Shown here: positions 43,301 through 50,809 of the stretch, one piece after another
How positions within the stretch are numbered: the first letter of the stretch is position 1
How the letters are laid out: each line of letters opens with the position of its first letter
Assembly (NCBI GenBank): GCA_003194485.1
Contig: PQXD01000017.1
Location: forward strand, 1-53,532
Length of the DNA stretch: 53,532 bases
Reading direction: 5' to 3'
Source of the DNA: Deltaproteobacteria bacterium
GTDB lineage: Bacteria > Desulfobacterota > Dissulfuribacteria > Dissulfuribacterales > UBA3076
Translations under genes and position numbers: made by a program
The notes under the pieces: model-generated
The model's database searches: none
What the model saw: only the letters and a program-made list of their open reading frames with translations
Told to the model about the DNA's origin: nothing

Positions 43301-44266
43301 TATCTCCGGATTGGCAACAGTCCAGACCACGTCCATGGGCGGGATTCCTGTCGGATCACCACGCCATTCATCGATCGTATTTGAGTAAAGGTTAATCGCA
43401 TTAAAGACCGGGACGTTCAGATTGATTAGGGCGCGCCGGACATCGTCGTTTAAGGCCGAGTAGAATTTGAGGGAAAAAGCCAAGACCAGATCGACTCTTG
43501 CCTGTTGATTCTTATCCATAAACAGCGACGTCAAAATGTCAAAATCGCGGCCAAAGGCAGGAACCACGTTGAATCCTTCATCCTCAAGCGTCTTTATCAG
43601 GTAATCGACCTTCTCCTTCTGCCCCTCTACGAGGGAAGATGAAAAAAGCATCATGCCTATCCATGGGGCGTCTTTGATGTACTCTTTTCGATTTCCATAC
43701 CAATGAAGATATTCTTCAAGGCTTGTGAAAACCGCATCCGCACCGGCATGGTATATCCCAAGGCGCGGCAGCTTCCTGGCTTCCTCATAAGCGATGGATG
43801 AATCAAGCTCTTTATGTGCCACCCGGCAGATGAGGTTTTGGATATTAGCTACGCAGAGGTTACTGAAATACTCCTGAATATCAGGGTCAAAAATAATGCC
43901 TTGTCTCTTAAGGGCCTCATCATTCCTGGAACCTCTCACGGCATATATGTCCTTGCTCCTGATATTGACATCTTCTATCAAATACCTGCCCAGTTCACCC
44001 TGCATCACATCACAGATAATGACCTCGGAAGCATCAATAAACTCCCTTGCAGAACTATCGCTCGTGATATCATGATAAGTGAAGAATCTGACTTTGATAT
44101 TGTCGGGGAGCCGAAGCCCTTTGATTGCCTTGTTGACAAGGCAGGTGTCCGCATCAATCACCAAAAAAGATATCTGTTTTGCCAAAGTTGTCGATGGGAA
44201 CAAAAAGAGTATCGCAAGCGGTAAGAGAATATAGAATTTGTTTATGTCGTTCACTTGATCCTGCAA
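40328..44266 (-). CDS. Exported, membrane-anchored CobN-like chelatase (HmuS-like)
   Basis: 1312 residues, the large-subunit chelatase family (CobN/ChlH/BchH). Normal CobN is cytosolic and uses ATP with CobS and CobT to put cobalt in hydrogenobyrinate. This protein instead has a signal peptide (FYILLPLAILFLFPSTTLA at 11-29) and a C-terminal membrane anchor (LFVILILGLVVFGVKKYR), so the catalytic body lies outside the cytoplasm. Family motifs are clear: LYHDPTLYPHHQYIAAYLWL, MIHLGTHATHEWLPGKQAGL, GVCEMTGNSGFWESDDEIVK, NFVEYMWGWQVT and CCDHTCNNP at 1173-1181. No CobS/CobT or ChlI/ChlD gene is present. This arrangement with DUF2149 and an ExbB-type channel resembles the HmuS-type systems reported for anaerobic heme use in Bacteroidota, where such a protein removes metal from heme. 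Here the ligand may be a corrinoid. Confidence 0.9.
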   Translation of the reverse strand: MQDQVNDINKFYILLPLAILFLFPSTTLAKQISFLVIDADTCLVNKAIKGLRLPDNIKVRFFTYHDITSDSSAREFIDASEVIICDVMQGELGRYLIEDVNIRSKDIYAVRGSRNDEALKRQGIIFDPDIQEYFSNLCVANIQNLICRVAHKELDSSIAYEEARKLPRLGIYHAGADAVFTSLEEYLHWYGNRKEYIKDAPWIGMMLFSSSLVEGQKEKVDYLIKTLEDEGFNVVPAFGRDFDILTSLFMDKNQQARVDLVLAFSLKFYSALNDDVRRALINLNVPVFNAINLYSNTIDEWRGDPTGIPPMDVVWTVANPEISGLIESSALTGKVRQLDQETGKVLFVHRPIKENIELLIPRLKMWVQLKKKENKNKRVAILYYNHGQGKQNVGASYLNVFRSLELILQRMKKGGYRVAMDKDLSEDAIKDLVLKYGRNIGSWAPGELDKMLEGKKAIRLPVKTYQKWFSGLPGDFRKNVIKQWGEAEGSTIMIKNGEFIIPAVILGNVLIMPEPVRGWGDDPVKLYHDPTLYPHHQYIAAYLWLKHVFHADAMIHLGTHATHEWLPGKQAGLSPSCPPEVLITDIPNIYPYIVDDVGEGIQAKRRGRGVIIDHLIPAVREAGLYHEYSQLYDMINSYNRAVSLGSRTAGGKLGKIEDLVTDMGLLNDLGITEFDDSVLEEIEHYLLEIRENLMPYGMHTFGISPGGEALQDMVKAISKRNSQANEEKVKTGLVDSGPREIDYLTKALKGGYVLSGEGNDPIRNMDAIPTGKNFFGFNPDRIPSQAAWELGKYAAGKIIRKSLREKRRYPEKVAVVLWATETIRNEGINESTILYLMGLKPTWDKAGRVTGTEVIPGRKLDRPRIDILINPSGLYRDLFPNMLLLLDKAVRKAAIQTDIENLISRHNAEIKTRLIASGSDEERADTLSRIRIFTEKPGSYGTGVCEMTGNSGFWESDDEIVKVYENRVGYAFGQGKWGEEAREIFRQNLKGVDVAVHSISSNIYGAMDNDDMFQYLGGLSLAVKKESGQVPDTLITMQRISDRVEVEDVARTIGRELRTRYLNPKWIEGMKEEKYAGAREMSNFVEYMWGWQVTVPSAIDKTKWEQTFDVYVEDKYGLEMKDFFNRENPWAYQSITARMLESIRKGYWNAGEKIKKRLAAEYALNVIEKGVACCDHTCNNPVLNQMVVNIISLPGVMSPEMVERFKLAIEQAVGKQLAEQVRARKRLQKKLNEGFTKRLQSSDQKTLKAGEEYQKNTSKAGTESERVEGYKMEEVKAKDDTTDLPSSGAQWLASLFVILILGLVVFGVKKYR

Positions 44267-46269
44267 TAAATCCCGTTGAGCAGAGCGTTTACGGTCATAC
44301 GCAATACAAGCGGCATATCTTCAGTTTCTGTGACCTCCTTCATGTTTGCGATCTCTTTTCCTGCAATTTCCCCGGCCACCTTCTTGCACGAGAGTTCATG
44401 GCTGCTCAAATCGGCAATCAGCCCCCTTTCATAGTCGTCACTTATTGCGAAAGACGATTCCACAAATGAGGCATAACGGGGTTGGAGCAATACATCTTCC
44501 AATGCCCACAGCAGTCTTTTCCTGTCACTGTCGTCCTCCACCCTCATCGAGGTAATTAAATCAAAAAGGCTGATCTTTCGATCCCCCAGTCTCTGGAAGA
44601 TATTGCGCCGGGCGACGATACCGTTTTGCCTGTATACCGCCTCTTGAACAGCCCCATATACAGCCTTGGCAATCAGTTCGCCCATCTTTGAATGGCCGCC
44701 GGAATTGTCAACTGGTATCCCATTTCCACCCACAACTATGATGTTATCGGTTCCGGTTCCAGTAGCCTGGTGAATCCGTGGGGTGTAACTGCTTCGGATA
44801 TCAAGATCCTGTAATGCTGCGGTTTTTGCCTCCGTGGCACTTATGATGGCCCTGGTCATGGCACGCGGCGAGAGTTTCATGTTGGGCAAAATGATGATAT
44901 TGATTGTTCCGGGTTTATAGAATCTCCCTTCATCTCTAGACATCCTGACCGCATTTGACTTCACGCCGGCTGTTACAAGGGCATAGACTTCCATATCCCT
45001 GAACCTTTCCTTCTTAATGACCAGATTGTCCATGTCCGCGCCGGTGAAAAGAAAACTGGCCGTATCCTCTGATTTGCCAATAGCCTGATATACTCGCTTC
45101 CTTATTTCCTCCAAACCGAGTTTATGGCCGATCCCCCAACAAGGAGGGGAAGAATAATGGTTGCCTATCGATTCTATTCCTCTGCGCTCTCCTTCAAGGG
45201 TTGAGACCAGAGATAATGGTTCTTTAAAATCGATGATCAGGGTCTTGTTCAAAAAATCATGGATAGTACTGTACGAAATGCGGGCATCTTTTATGTAATC
45301 AAGATCGAGATCGAGCTTGCGTGATTTGAATATTTGGTCTTTGAGAACCTGCTCTTCTTTTTTGGAAAACTCATCTTCGTAAATTTTGGCAGAGAGCCAG
45401 GAAACGAAATAACCGGCACGTATCGAGGCACGGCACGTAAGGTCACACGGAAAGAAAAATATCTTATCATTTCTTACCGCTTCGACATCCTTCCATCCTG
45501 GACGGTCAAAGAGCTTTTCAGCCGTTTCTCTATCCCCGTCGCATCCGTAAATAACTTGAGGGTTGAAGCGCATCCACTCTTCTTTGGTAACGGCTGCAAT
45601 ATTCCCATCTTTACCGAGCCTTGGGGGAATACCACCGGCGAGCCTGATATATTCGTTCTGAAAGGAATCATCCCCTGGAGTCATCACCTGATCACGGCCC
45701 ATGAGCCGTATAACCCTTTTCCTTTCGGATTGAGGTATCCCGGCCACCTTCCTGTCAATAATTCGGAGTTCATTCTTTATCCTGTCGATGATCCTTGCAG
45801 AATCCTTCTCCCTGTTGAAAATCCTGCCCAACAAATTGATGTTTCTGTAGATATCTGAAATGGAATTCGCTTCAAGGTTAATCAACCTGAATCTTCCGTG
45901 GCCGAATTTTTCTCTTATTCCTTTGTGAAGCCTGGACACAAAAATAACATCAGGCTCTATCTTCTCTATAGCCCTTAAGGAAGGCGAGAAAAAGCCACCG
46001 ACTATCTCCTTTGTCGCCGCTTCTGAAGGATACGTATCGTGGCAGGTAACGGCCCTGACCGCATCGCCCGCCCCGAGCTTAAATATAATTTCGGTAATGG
46101 CTGGCACCAGGGAGACGACCCTCGAGGGCCTCTTTTCGATGGTGATTTTATTCCCATCAGAATCCGTAAATGTTACCGGATAGGAAAAAGTCGTGGCAGG
46201 ACTCCAGAAGATGGCGAATAGAATTAAGAACAATAAGGCAAAAAATCGGGAAAAGATGATTCTTTTCAT
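44251..46269 (-). CDS. Exported fusion of BtuF-like binding protein and CbiZ amidohydrolase
   Basis: 672 residues. A signal peptide (FFALLFLILFAIFWSPATTF) is followed by a BtuF/FepB-like periplasmic binding domain (PSRVVSLVPAITEIIFKLGA to about residue 300). Residues ~345-560 are a CbiZ adenosylcobinamide amidohydrolase domain: VTAGVKSNAVRMS at 432-444, GTINIIILPNMKLSPRAM at 454-471, ATEAKTAALQDLDIRS and HQATGTGTDNIIVVGG at 500-515. The last ~110 residues have no recognised family. CbiZ cleaves the aminopropanol side chain from adenosylcobinamide to give cobyric acid, normally in the cytosol. Its export and fusion suggest the periplasm captures and remodels corrinoids. The start of cobN overlaps the stop by 16 bases. 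Confidence 0.9.
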   Translation of the reverse strand: MKRIIFSRFFALLFLILFAIFWSPATTFSYPVTFTDSDGNKITIEKRPSRVVSLVPAITEIIFKLGAGDAVRAVTCHDTYPSEAATKEIVGGFFSPSLRAIEKIEPDVIFVSRLHKGIREKFGHGRFRLINLEANSISDIYRNINLLGRIFNREKDSARIIDRIKNELRIIDRKVAGIPQSERKRVIRLMGRDQVMTPGDDSFQNEYIRLAGGIPPRLGKDGNIAAVTKEEWMRFNPQVIYGCDGDRETAEKLFDRPGWKDVEAVRNDKIFFFPCDLTCRASIRAGYFVSWLSAKIYEDEFSKKEEQVLKDQIFKSRKLDLDLDYIKDARISYSTIHDFLNKTLIIDFKEPLSLVSTLEGERRGIESIGNHYSSPPCWGIGHKLGLEEIRKRVYQAIGKSEDTASFLFTGADMDNLVIKKERFRDMEVYALVTAGVKSNAVRMSRDEGRFYKPGTINIIILPNMKLSPRAMTRAIISATEAKTAALQDLDIRSSYTPRIHQATGTGTDNIIVVGGNGIPVDNSGGHSKMGELIAKAVYGAVQEAVYRQNGIVARRNIFQRLGDRKISLFDLITSMRVEDDSDRKRLLWALEDVLLQPRYASFVESSFAISDDYERGLIADLSSHELSCKKVAGEIAGKEIANMKEVTETEDMPLVLRMTVNALLNGIYCRIK

Positions 46270-46302
46270 TCAGACTTCCCTCCCCTCAATATATTCGCCT
46301 TG

Positions 46303-46641
46303 TTACTCCGGCACATAGACCATGGTCCCGTCTTCCAGCCTGTAGGCAATCCCCAGTCTCTCGCCCCTGCCTCTGACCCTCTCTTTCGTGACCTTGAGCC
46401 TCTTTATCTTTTTCCCCTTCTTGGTGATAATCTCCATCTGTCCATTCTCGGCTTTCTTCACAATTGTGATTTCAGATTTTTCACTGAAGAGGTCCTGGAG
46501 GTAATGGGCAGCAAAGAGAGCAACAATCAGTCCCACGATAAAGACAAGCCCGATGTCAAAGAGGTTGGCCACCCCTGCCATGGGATCGTTCTCACCTATA
46601 TCACCTGAAGGGTCTCCTCTCCTCTTCTTGAAGTATCTCAT
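46303..46641 (-). CDS. DUF2149 membrane protein (ExbD-like position)
   Basis: 112 residues. The DUF2149 signature GENDPMAGVANLFDIGLVFI with its membrane segment (GLVFIVGLIVALFAAHYL) lies at residues 16-45; the remainder is a basic periplasmic domain (TKKGKKIKRLKVTKERVRGR). It occupies the place where ExbD would be after an ExbB-like gene, but the sequence is unrelated apart from the single segment with an Asp (NLFDIGLVF). In Bacteroidota and methanogens DUF2149 genes co-occur with CobN-like and ExbB-like genes. It overlaps the channel gene by four bases. Confidence 0.88.
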   Translation of the reverse strand: MRYFKKRRGDPSGDIGENDPMAGVANLFDIGLVFIVGLIVALFAAHYLQDLFSEKSEITIVKKAENGQMEIITKKGKKIKRLKVTKERVRGRGERLGIAYRLEDGTMVYVPE

Positions 46642-47255
46642 CTGTGCCTTTCCTCTGAGATCTCGCTGGCCAGTATCTCGGTTGCCAGCTCAATATTTTT
46701 TATATCTTCCTCCACCCACCTTCTCTTTATCGTGTAAAAAAAATAGGCCACAATCCCCACGGCAAGACCAACCACGGTGGTGGTAAAAGCGATTACCAGG
46801 TCCGAAGACAATTTGGTCATGTCACCCTGCCCAAGGGCCGCAAGGCCTGTTCCCATGGGGATGAGGGTGCCTATTAACCCCAGGCTGGGACCGATCCGGA
46901 TAATCATCTTGATACGGTCAAGGGATTCCCAGGTTTTTAGACTCGTTTCCTGAAGGATATTTTCTATCTCCACTTCGTCCGGTGGAGATACTTTGTTCAG
47001 CAAAAGCCGCAGGTCTTCCAAATAGGAATTGACCCGGTGCGGAAAGAAATTCTGATCGTTTCCCTCTCTTATCAGCCGGGGGAGTCTTTCAGGAGAGTAT
47101 TTGACTATCCTGAGCCGTTCCAGCCATTCAGCAAAAAAAGACCCTGAAGAGATCACTATGTACACAACTAAGGCGACCAGCAAGAACAGCACCGGGTAGA
47201 GAAGAGAGGAGGCAATAAGATAGATAAGAGATTTCAACAACGCGCCTATGTCCAA
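46638..47255 (-). CDS. MotA/TolQ/ExbB-family channel paired with DUF2149
   Basis: About 205 residues from a TTG at 47255 with a good AAGGAGGAG site; an ATG at 47291 without one would add 12 residues and overlap the previous gene more. Three membrane segments: IYLIASSLLYPVLFLLVALV, then IRIGPSLGLIGTLIPMGTGL and IAFTTTVVGLAVGIVAYFFY, the latter two with the ExbB/MotA signature. It is a second, distinct proton-channel subunit in this island, different from the ExbB at 37071. It probably forms a motor with the DUF2149 protein to energise the receptor or the CobN-like protein. Confidence 0.9.
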   Translation of the reverse strand: MDIGALLKSLIYLIASSLLYPVLFLLVALVVYIVISSGSFFAEWLERLRIVKYSPERLPRLIREGNDQNFFPHRVNSYLEDLRLLLNKVSPPDEVEIENILQETSLKTWESLDRIKMIIRIGPSLGLIGTLIPMGTGLAALGQGDMTKLSSDLVIAFTTTVVGLAVGIVAYFFYTIKRRWVEEDIKNIELATEILASEISEERHR

Positions 47256-48001
47256 CCCCGTCTCCTCCTTATCTTTCTTCTCATGGCCCAAAAGCCGGTT
47301 GAAAAAAGAGTGGCCATTACTGAATAGAGCAACAGAATGTCCCTGATGTCAGTAGACTCTGCTTCACCATGGTAGGCAGCCAGTCTGTAAATCTTGCTCA
47401 GATCACTGAACTGGGGCATGATGATTATGGACAGGAAGAAGTAGACGGCAATGATCAACATAGCCGCCCCCAGATTTGATTCAGATGCAAGATTCGACCT
47501 GATACTCCATAATGTCATGCTGATTGACGTCGTAATGACAATAGCCATAAATAGAATATAGGCCCCCAACGCGGCCGGATAACCGGAATCAGGGAAGCAG
47601 GAAAGGAGAAAGGCCGCGCTGAAAAAGATGGCCGTGACACAGACAGGGCAGGGGATGGTTAGGGCCAGCCAGGCAAAACTCCTGTTCCCGGGCCCGCTTT
47701 CTCTTTTCAGCAGAACAACTCCCCAGATGATAAGCCCGCCCGCCATCAGGACGTGGATGAATATTCCTGATTTCAAAAGGCCTTGTACTATTTCGAAGTA
47801 ATGGATGATATTGATCCTTTGCAGGATGTAAGAGGAAAGCACAAAGATAATGAGATAAACAAGGCAGTACAGAGAAAGGAAGATGAGCTTTGACATCAGC
47901 TTTCTTCTCTGGATCAGGAAATAGTGCAGACCTATCCCACTCTTTATGGCAAATACGCCTATAGTAAAGACAAGGCCGAGAAACAGGCTTTTGAGCTCCA
48001 T
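47246..48001 (-). CDS. DUF2162 membrane protein, putative transporter
   Basis: 251 residues with about seven membrane segments (LFLGLVFTIGVFAIKSGIGL, then VHVLMAGGLIIWGVVLL-like and others). A Cys motif, ALTIPCPVCVTAIFFSAAFL, lies in the middle and may bind metal or heme. DUF2162 proteins are predicted transporters found mostly in anaerobes and archaea next to CobN/ExbB/DUF2149 genes; no function is established. Twelve bases after the receptor stop and overlapping the channel gene, so clearly cotranscribed. Confidence 0.86.
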   Translation of the reverse strand: MELKSLFLGLVFTIGVFAIKSGIGLHYFLIQRRKLMSKLIFLSLYCLVYLIIFVLSSYILQRINIIHYFEIVQGLLKSGIFIHVLMAGGLIIWGVVLLKRESGPGNRSFAWLALTIPCPVCVTAIFFSAAFLLSCFPDSGYPAALGAYILFMAIVITTSISMTLWSIRSNLASESNLGAAMLIIAVYFFLSIIIMPQFSDLSKIYRLAAYHGEAESTDIRDILLLYSVMATLFSTGFWAMRRKIRRRRGWT

Positions 48002-48013
48002 AACAATAATTGT

Positions 48014-50005
48014 CTAGTAATTATATCTGAGGCCAAGGAAAAAACTTCTTCCAGGCATAGGGTACCCTTGCACATATTCGTATTCCTTATCCAGGAGGTT
48101 TTGAATCGCACCTCTTAGAGTCAACCCACCGTAGTTTCCAAAATCGAGAATCCTTTTGCTGATCGTAAGATCAGCAACCGTAAAACCGCCTTTCTCTATT
48201 ACTCCATAGGACCCGCCTTCATAATCAGTGATCTTTTGTTCTCCGGTATAGGTAAAGTTTAGATTGGCAGAAAGACCATCAAAATCGGAGAATGTAATAC
48301 CATAAGACAGATTAATATCAGAGGTATACTTGAGGTCTTTGTGTGTTTCCTCATCTTCGTATTTGGTGAGATATACAAGGTTGGCGTAAGGTTTGAACTC
48401 AAATTCCCAGCCCAAAAGGGCACCCACGTCACAGAAGATGTCTGCTTCCACACCCTCTATTTCAGCTTCTCCAACGTTTTCCCACGTGGTGTCACCACCC
48501 GATGTGGAAACAGTCTGGATCTTATCCTCAAAATCAGTATAAAAATAGGTGAGGGAAGAATTGAAAGAGGCATAAGAGAAGTCCAGCCCCCCTTCGTAGG
48601 TTTCGCTTTTCTCAGGGTCCAAATCGGGGTTACCCACGAAATTGCCGGACCAGCCTGGAAAATTTCCTGCCAACTGCTTGGCGGAAGGCATCTTGAACGC
48701 CTCTCCATAGTTGGCCCTGAGTTTTAGAAAGTCTGTAAGAAGATAGGCCACGCCGGCTCGAGGAGAAACGTGATCATCGTCCTCATGCCCCCCTTGGCCT
48801 TTTTTCACTTCCACATCATATTCGTCATATCTCAAGCCACCGGCAAGTATCAATCTATTGTCCAAAAGCCTGGCTTTGGCCAGGAGAAAACCGGCGGGAT
48901 TATCATATTCAGACTTCTTTGGGTCCCAGGTGGTTTTCACTTCATAATTCACCCAGTCAAAACCCGCGGTAACAAGTATATTTTCCAGGTTTAAAGACAC
49001 CTGTGCCTGTGCCCCTTCCTGGTCGGTTTTCTGCTCGGATGGAACGCCATCGTCCCAGCCGTCCGGGTTGCTCCCGGTCGGATCAGACCATCTGTCCTCA
49101 TCCTCACCGCGAAAATATCTTGCCATCCAGGAGAATAGACCATCTGTAGTTCCGCCGTCATAAATAAAGTCAATGGACTTATTGCTTGTATCTTTATAGT
49201 CATCAAGATCGTTCTGGCTGAGATAACCCGGATTGCCCACCTGATCTCCATCAAAATAATTACAGATGACACCGATACGATTTCCGGGCAAAAACTCAAA
49301 ACCAAGATTCAGGCTGCAGTCTTCTTTTTCATCATATCCGGTATTATGATATCTTTTCCCATCCGCAGTATCATAGTCGTCCATCGATCCTGTGGTGTAA
49401 CTGCCGGAAAAATCGAATCCCTTTACCTGTCCCGAAAATCCGACACTCCCTTCCTCATGTTCGAAACTCCCCAAATAACCCTCAACAAACGCAGTTGGTT
49501 TATCCTTTCCCTGTCTGGTAATCACGTTTACGACTCCGCCCATTGCGGCCGAGCCGTATTGAACAGAGGCAGGACCCCTTACTATTTCCATCCTCTCTAT
49601 GTTTTTGGTCGTGATCTTGGCCGCATTACCGGTACCGGCCCTCCTTCCATTCAGAAGAATCAGGACATAGCCCTCAAGATCATTACCGTGAGATTCGGTC
49701 CTGAAGCCCCGGATACCGATAGGAGTCAAAGTGCCCGGATATTTTTGAATATGCCCAATATTTTTTTCGGCCAACAAATCCCCGAGATCCCTGGCTGAAG
49801 ACCTTTTGATTTCTTCTTCATCGATAACAGTCAAATTGGAGGTGATCTCCCTTTTCTTTTCCTTTACCCTGCTTGCGGTTACCACCACCTCTTCCAATTC
49901 ATGTATCTCTTCTTTTCTATTTTGGGCCAATGACCTGTTTGCCGATGACAGGACCAATAGTGCACCGCAGAAATATATAATCATAATCAGAATAATTCGT
50001 TTCAT
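48014..50005 (-). CDS. Riboswitch-controlled TonB-dependent receptor (BtuB-like)
   Basis: 663 residues from the ATG at 50005 with an AAAGGG site. A signal peptide (IILIMIIYFCGALLVLSSA) is followed by the TonB box (IHELEEVVVTASR), the plug (DLGDLLAEKNIGHIQKYPGT ... IERMEIVRGPASVQYGSAAM) and a barrel ending in YPMPGRSFFLGLRYNY. Two cobalamin riboswitches lie upstream, so the expected ligand is a corrinoid, as for BtuB. It is the first gene of the DUF2162/channel/DUF2149/CbiZ/CobN/CbiK operon. The in-frame start at 50233 is rejected because it would translate the riboswitch. Confidence 0.92.
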   Translation of the reverse strand: MKRIILIMIIYFCGALLVLSSANRSLAQNRKEEIHELEEVVVTASRVKEKKREITSNLTVIDEEEIKRSSARDLGDLLAEKNIGHIQKYPGTLTPIGIRGFRTESHGNDLEGYVLILLNGRRAGTGNAAKITTKNIERMEIVRGPASVQYGSAAMGGVVNVITRQGKDKPTAFVEGYLGSFEHEEGSVGFSGQVKGFDFSGSYTTGSMDDYDTADGKRYHNTGYDEKEDCSLNLGFEFLPGNRIGVICNYFDGDQVGNPGYLSQNDLDDYKDTSNKSIDFIYDGGTTDGLFSWMARYFRGEDEDRWSDPTGSNPDGWDDGVPSEQKTDQEGAQAQVSLNLENILVTAGFDWVNYEVKTTWDPKKSEYDNPAGFLLAKARLLDNRLILAGGLRYDEYDVEVKKGQGGHEDDDHVSPRAGVAYLLTDFLKLRANYGEAFKMPSAKQLAGNFPGWSGNFVGNPDLDPEKSETYEGGLDFSYASFNSSLTYFYTDFEDKIQTVSTSGGDTTWENVGEAEIEGVEADIFCDVGALLGWEFEFKPYANLVYLTKYEDEETHKDLKYTSDINLSYGITFSDFDGLSANLNFTYTGEQKITDYEGGSYGVIEKGGFTVADLTISKRILDFGNYGGLTLRGAIQNLLDKEYEYVQGYPMPGRSFFLGLRYNY

Positions 50006-50049
50006 AAAAAAATCCCTTTCCCCCTCGAGAAATGTTGTTAAAGATTCTG

Positions 50050-50200
50050 GTTTCGTCCAGGTCTCCTGGCTTACGTTCATCCTACTTGCCGTGCCTTCCC
50101 ATGCCGCTTCCGGCGGCACAGTGGCATGCTTGCGGCTTTCGTCCCGATCACAGTCGCGGGGCGGCGAGAGGTTTGCACTCCCTTCCCTTAGAACGAAACC
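50050..50200 (-). promoter_or_regulatory. Cobalamin riboswitch, proximal
   Basis: The minus strand shows the B12 box AAGCCAGGAGACCTGG (50053-50072), the upstream GGGAAGG(C) and ACTGT-type core and the P1 pairing GTTTCGT / ACGAAAC at the two ends. It lies about 45 bases before the receptor start, so it probably controls translation by covering the ribosome site; no terminator lies between. Confidence 0.93.
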
Positions 50201-50247
50201 GGCTAAATCATTCAGAATACTACCGGCCTTCACCTCCTTTCTTCGCT

Positions 50248-50289
50248 AATAAAAAATCCCCGGACCGAATTGAATCGATCCGGGGATTT
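50248..50289 (-). terminator. Intrinsic terminator between the two riboswitches
   Basis: AAATCCCCGGATCGATT pairs with AATTCGGTCCGGGGATTT with a T run (TTTTTTATTA) on the minus strand. It is immediately downstream of the distal riboswitch and can act as its expression platform. Confidence 0.9.
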
Positions 50290-50349
50290 CCCTTTTTTAT
50301 CCGCAAGATCTTTCGGCACACTCCCGTCCACGAAGTATTGTGCCGGTTG

Positions 50350-50510
50350 TTATTCTGGCAGGTCTTCTGGCTCCCGGTTTATCCTACTTGCCGCGCCTTC
50401 CCAACCTTCTTTGAGGTCAGTGACATTTTGCAGCGTTCGTCCCGGTCACAGCGGCGGGCCCGCTCCCGACTTTCACGGGATTCCCTATTAAGCCCATAAG
50501 GGCACCATGA
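50350..50510 (-). promoter_or_regulatory. Cobalamin riboswitch, distal
   Basis: The B12 box GAGCCAGAAGACCTGCC lies near 50356-50372 on the minus strand, with TTGGGAAGGCGCGGCAAGT and CGCCGCTGTGACCGGGACG matching the conserved core. It is followed by the terminator at 50248-50289, so transcriptional control is likely. Confidence 0.92.
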
Positions 50511-50513
50511 TTA

Positions 50514-50543
50514 TTATTACAAGAATCAACTTTGTGATGTCAA
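50514..50543 (-). promoter_or_regulatory. Predicted promoter of the riboswitch/receptor operon
   Basis: TTGACA at 50538-50543, an 18-base spacer and TAATAA at 50514-50519, immediately upstream of the distal riboswitch. Confidence 0.6.
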
Positions 50544-50570
50544 GGCAAAATCAGTCTGTCACCCGAGCCC

Positions 50571-50717
50571 TCAGCAAAATCTTATAAGGTCCAGAGAACG
50601 CCTTATCCTGTTGAGAAAGGATTCTCTGGTTTCTTCATAGAAACCGGGTCCTTTATGAAATCGTTCTTCTTTATATTGAACGGTCAGAGACTCCACAGTA
50701 AGTCCGATTTCTTCCAA
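50571..50717 (-). pseudogene. 3' remnant of a second cbiK
   Basis: The frame LEEIGLTVESLTVQYKEE ... FLNRIRRSLDLIRFC matches the last ~48 residues of the intact CbiK at 39428-40279, and the same stop is kept. The part before is unrelated sequence. A decayed paralogue upstream of the riboswitches. Confidence 0.85.
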
Positions 50718-50809
50718 ATGGGTCTTATTAACAGTGTCGGTCTCAGGGATCAGGGGATAGAGGGAAGCAATATCCTGCATTTCTTACGATGGGTCTGATC
50801 AACTAAAGG

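Noticed and set aside
50006-50233. N-terminal extension of the riboswitch-controlled receptor to 50233
   Set aside because: It would translate the proximal cobalamin riboswitch. A signal peptide and ribosome site start at 50005.
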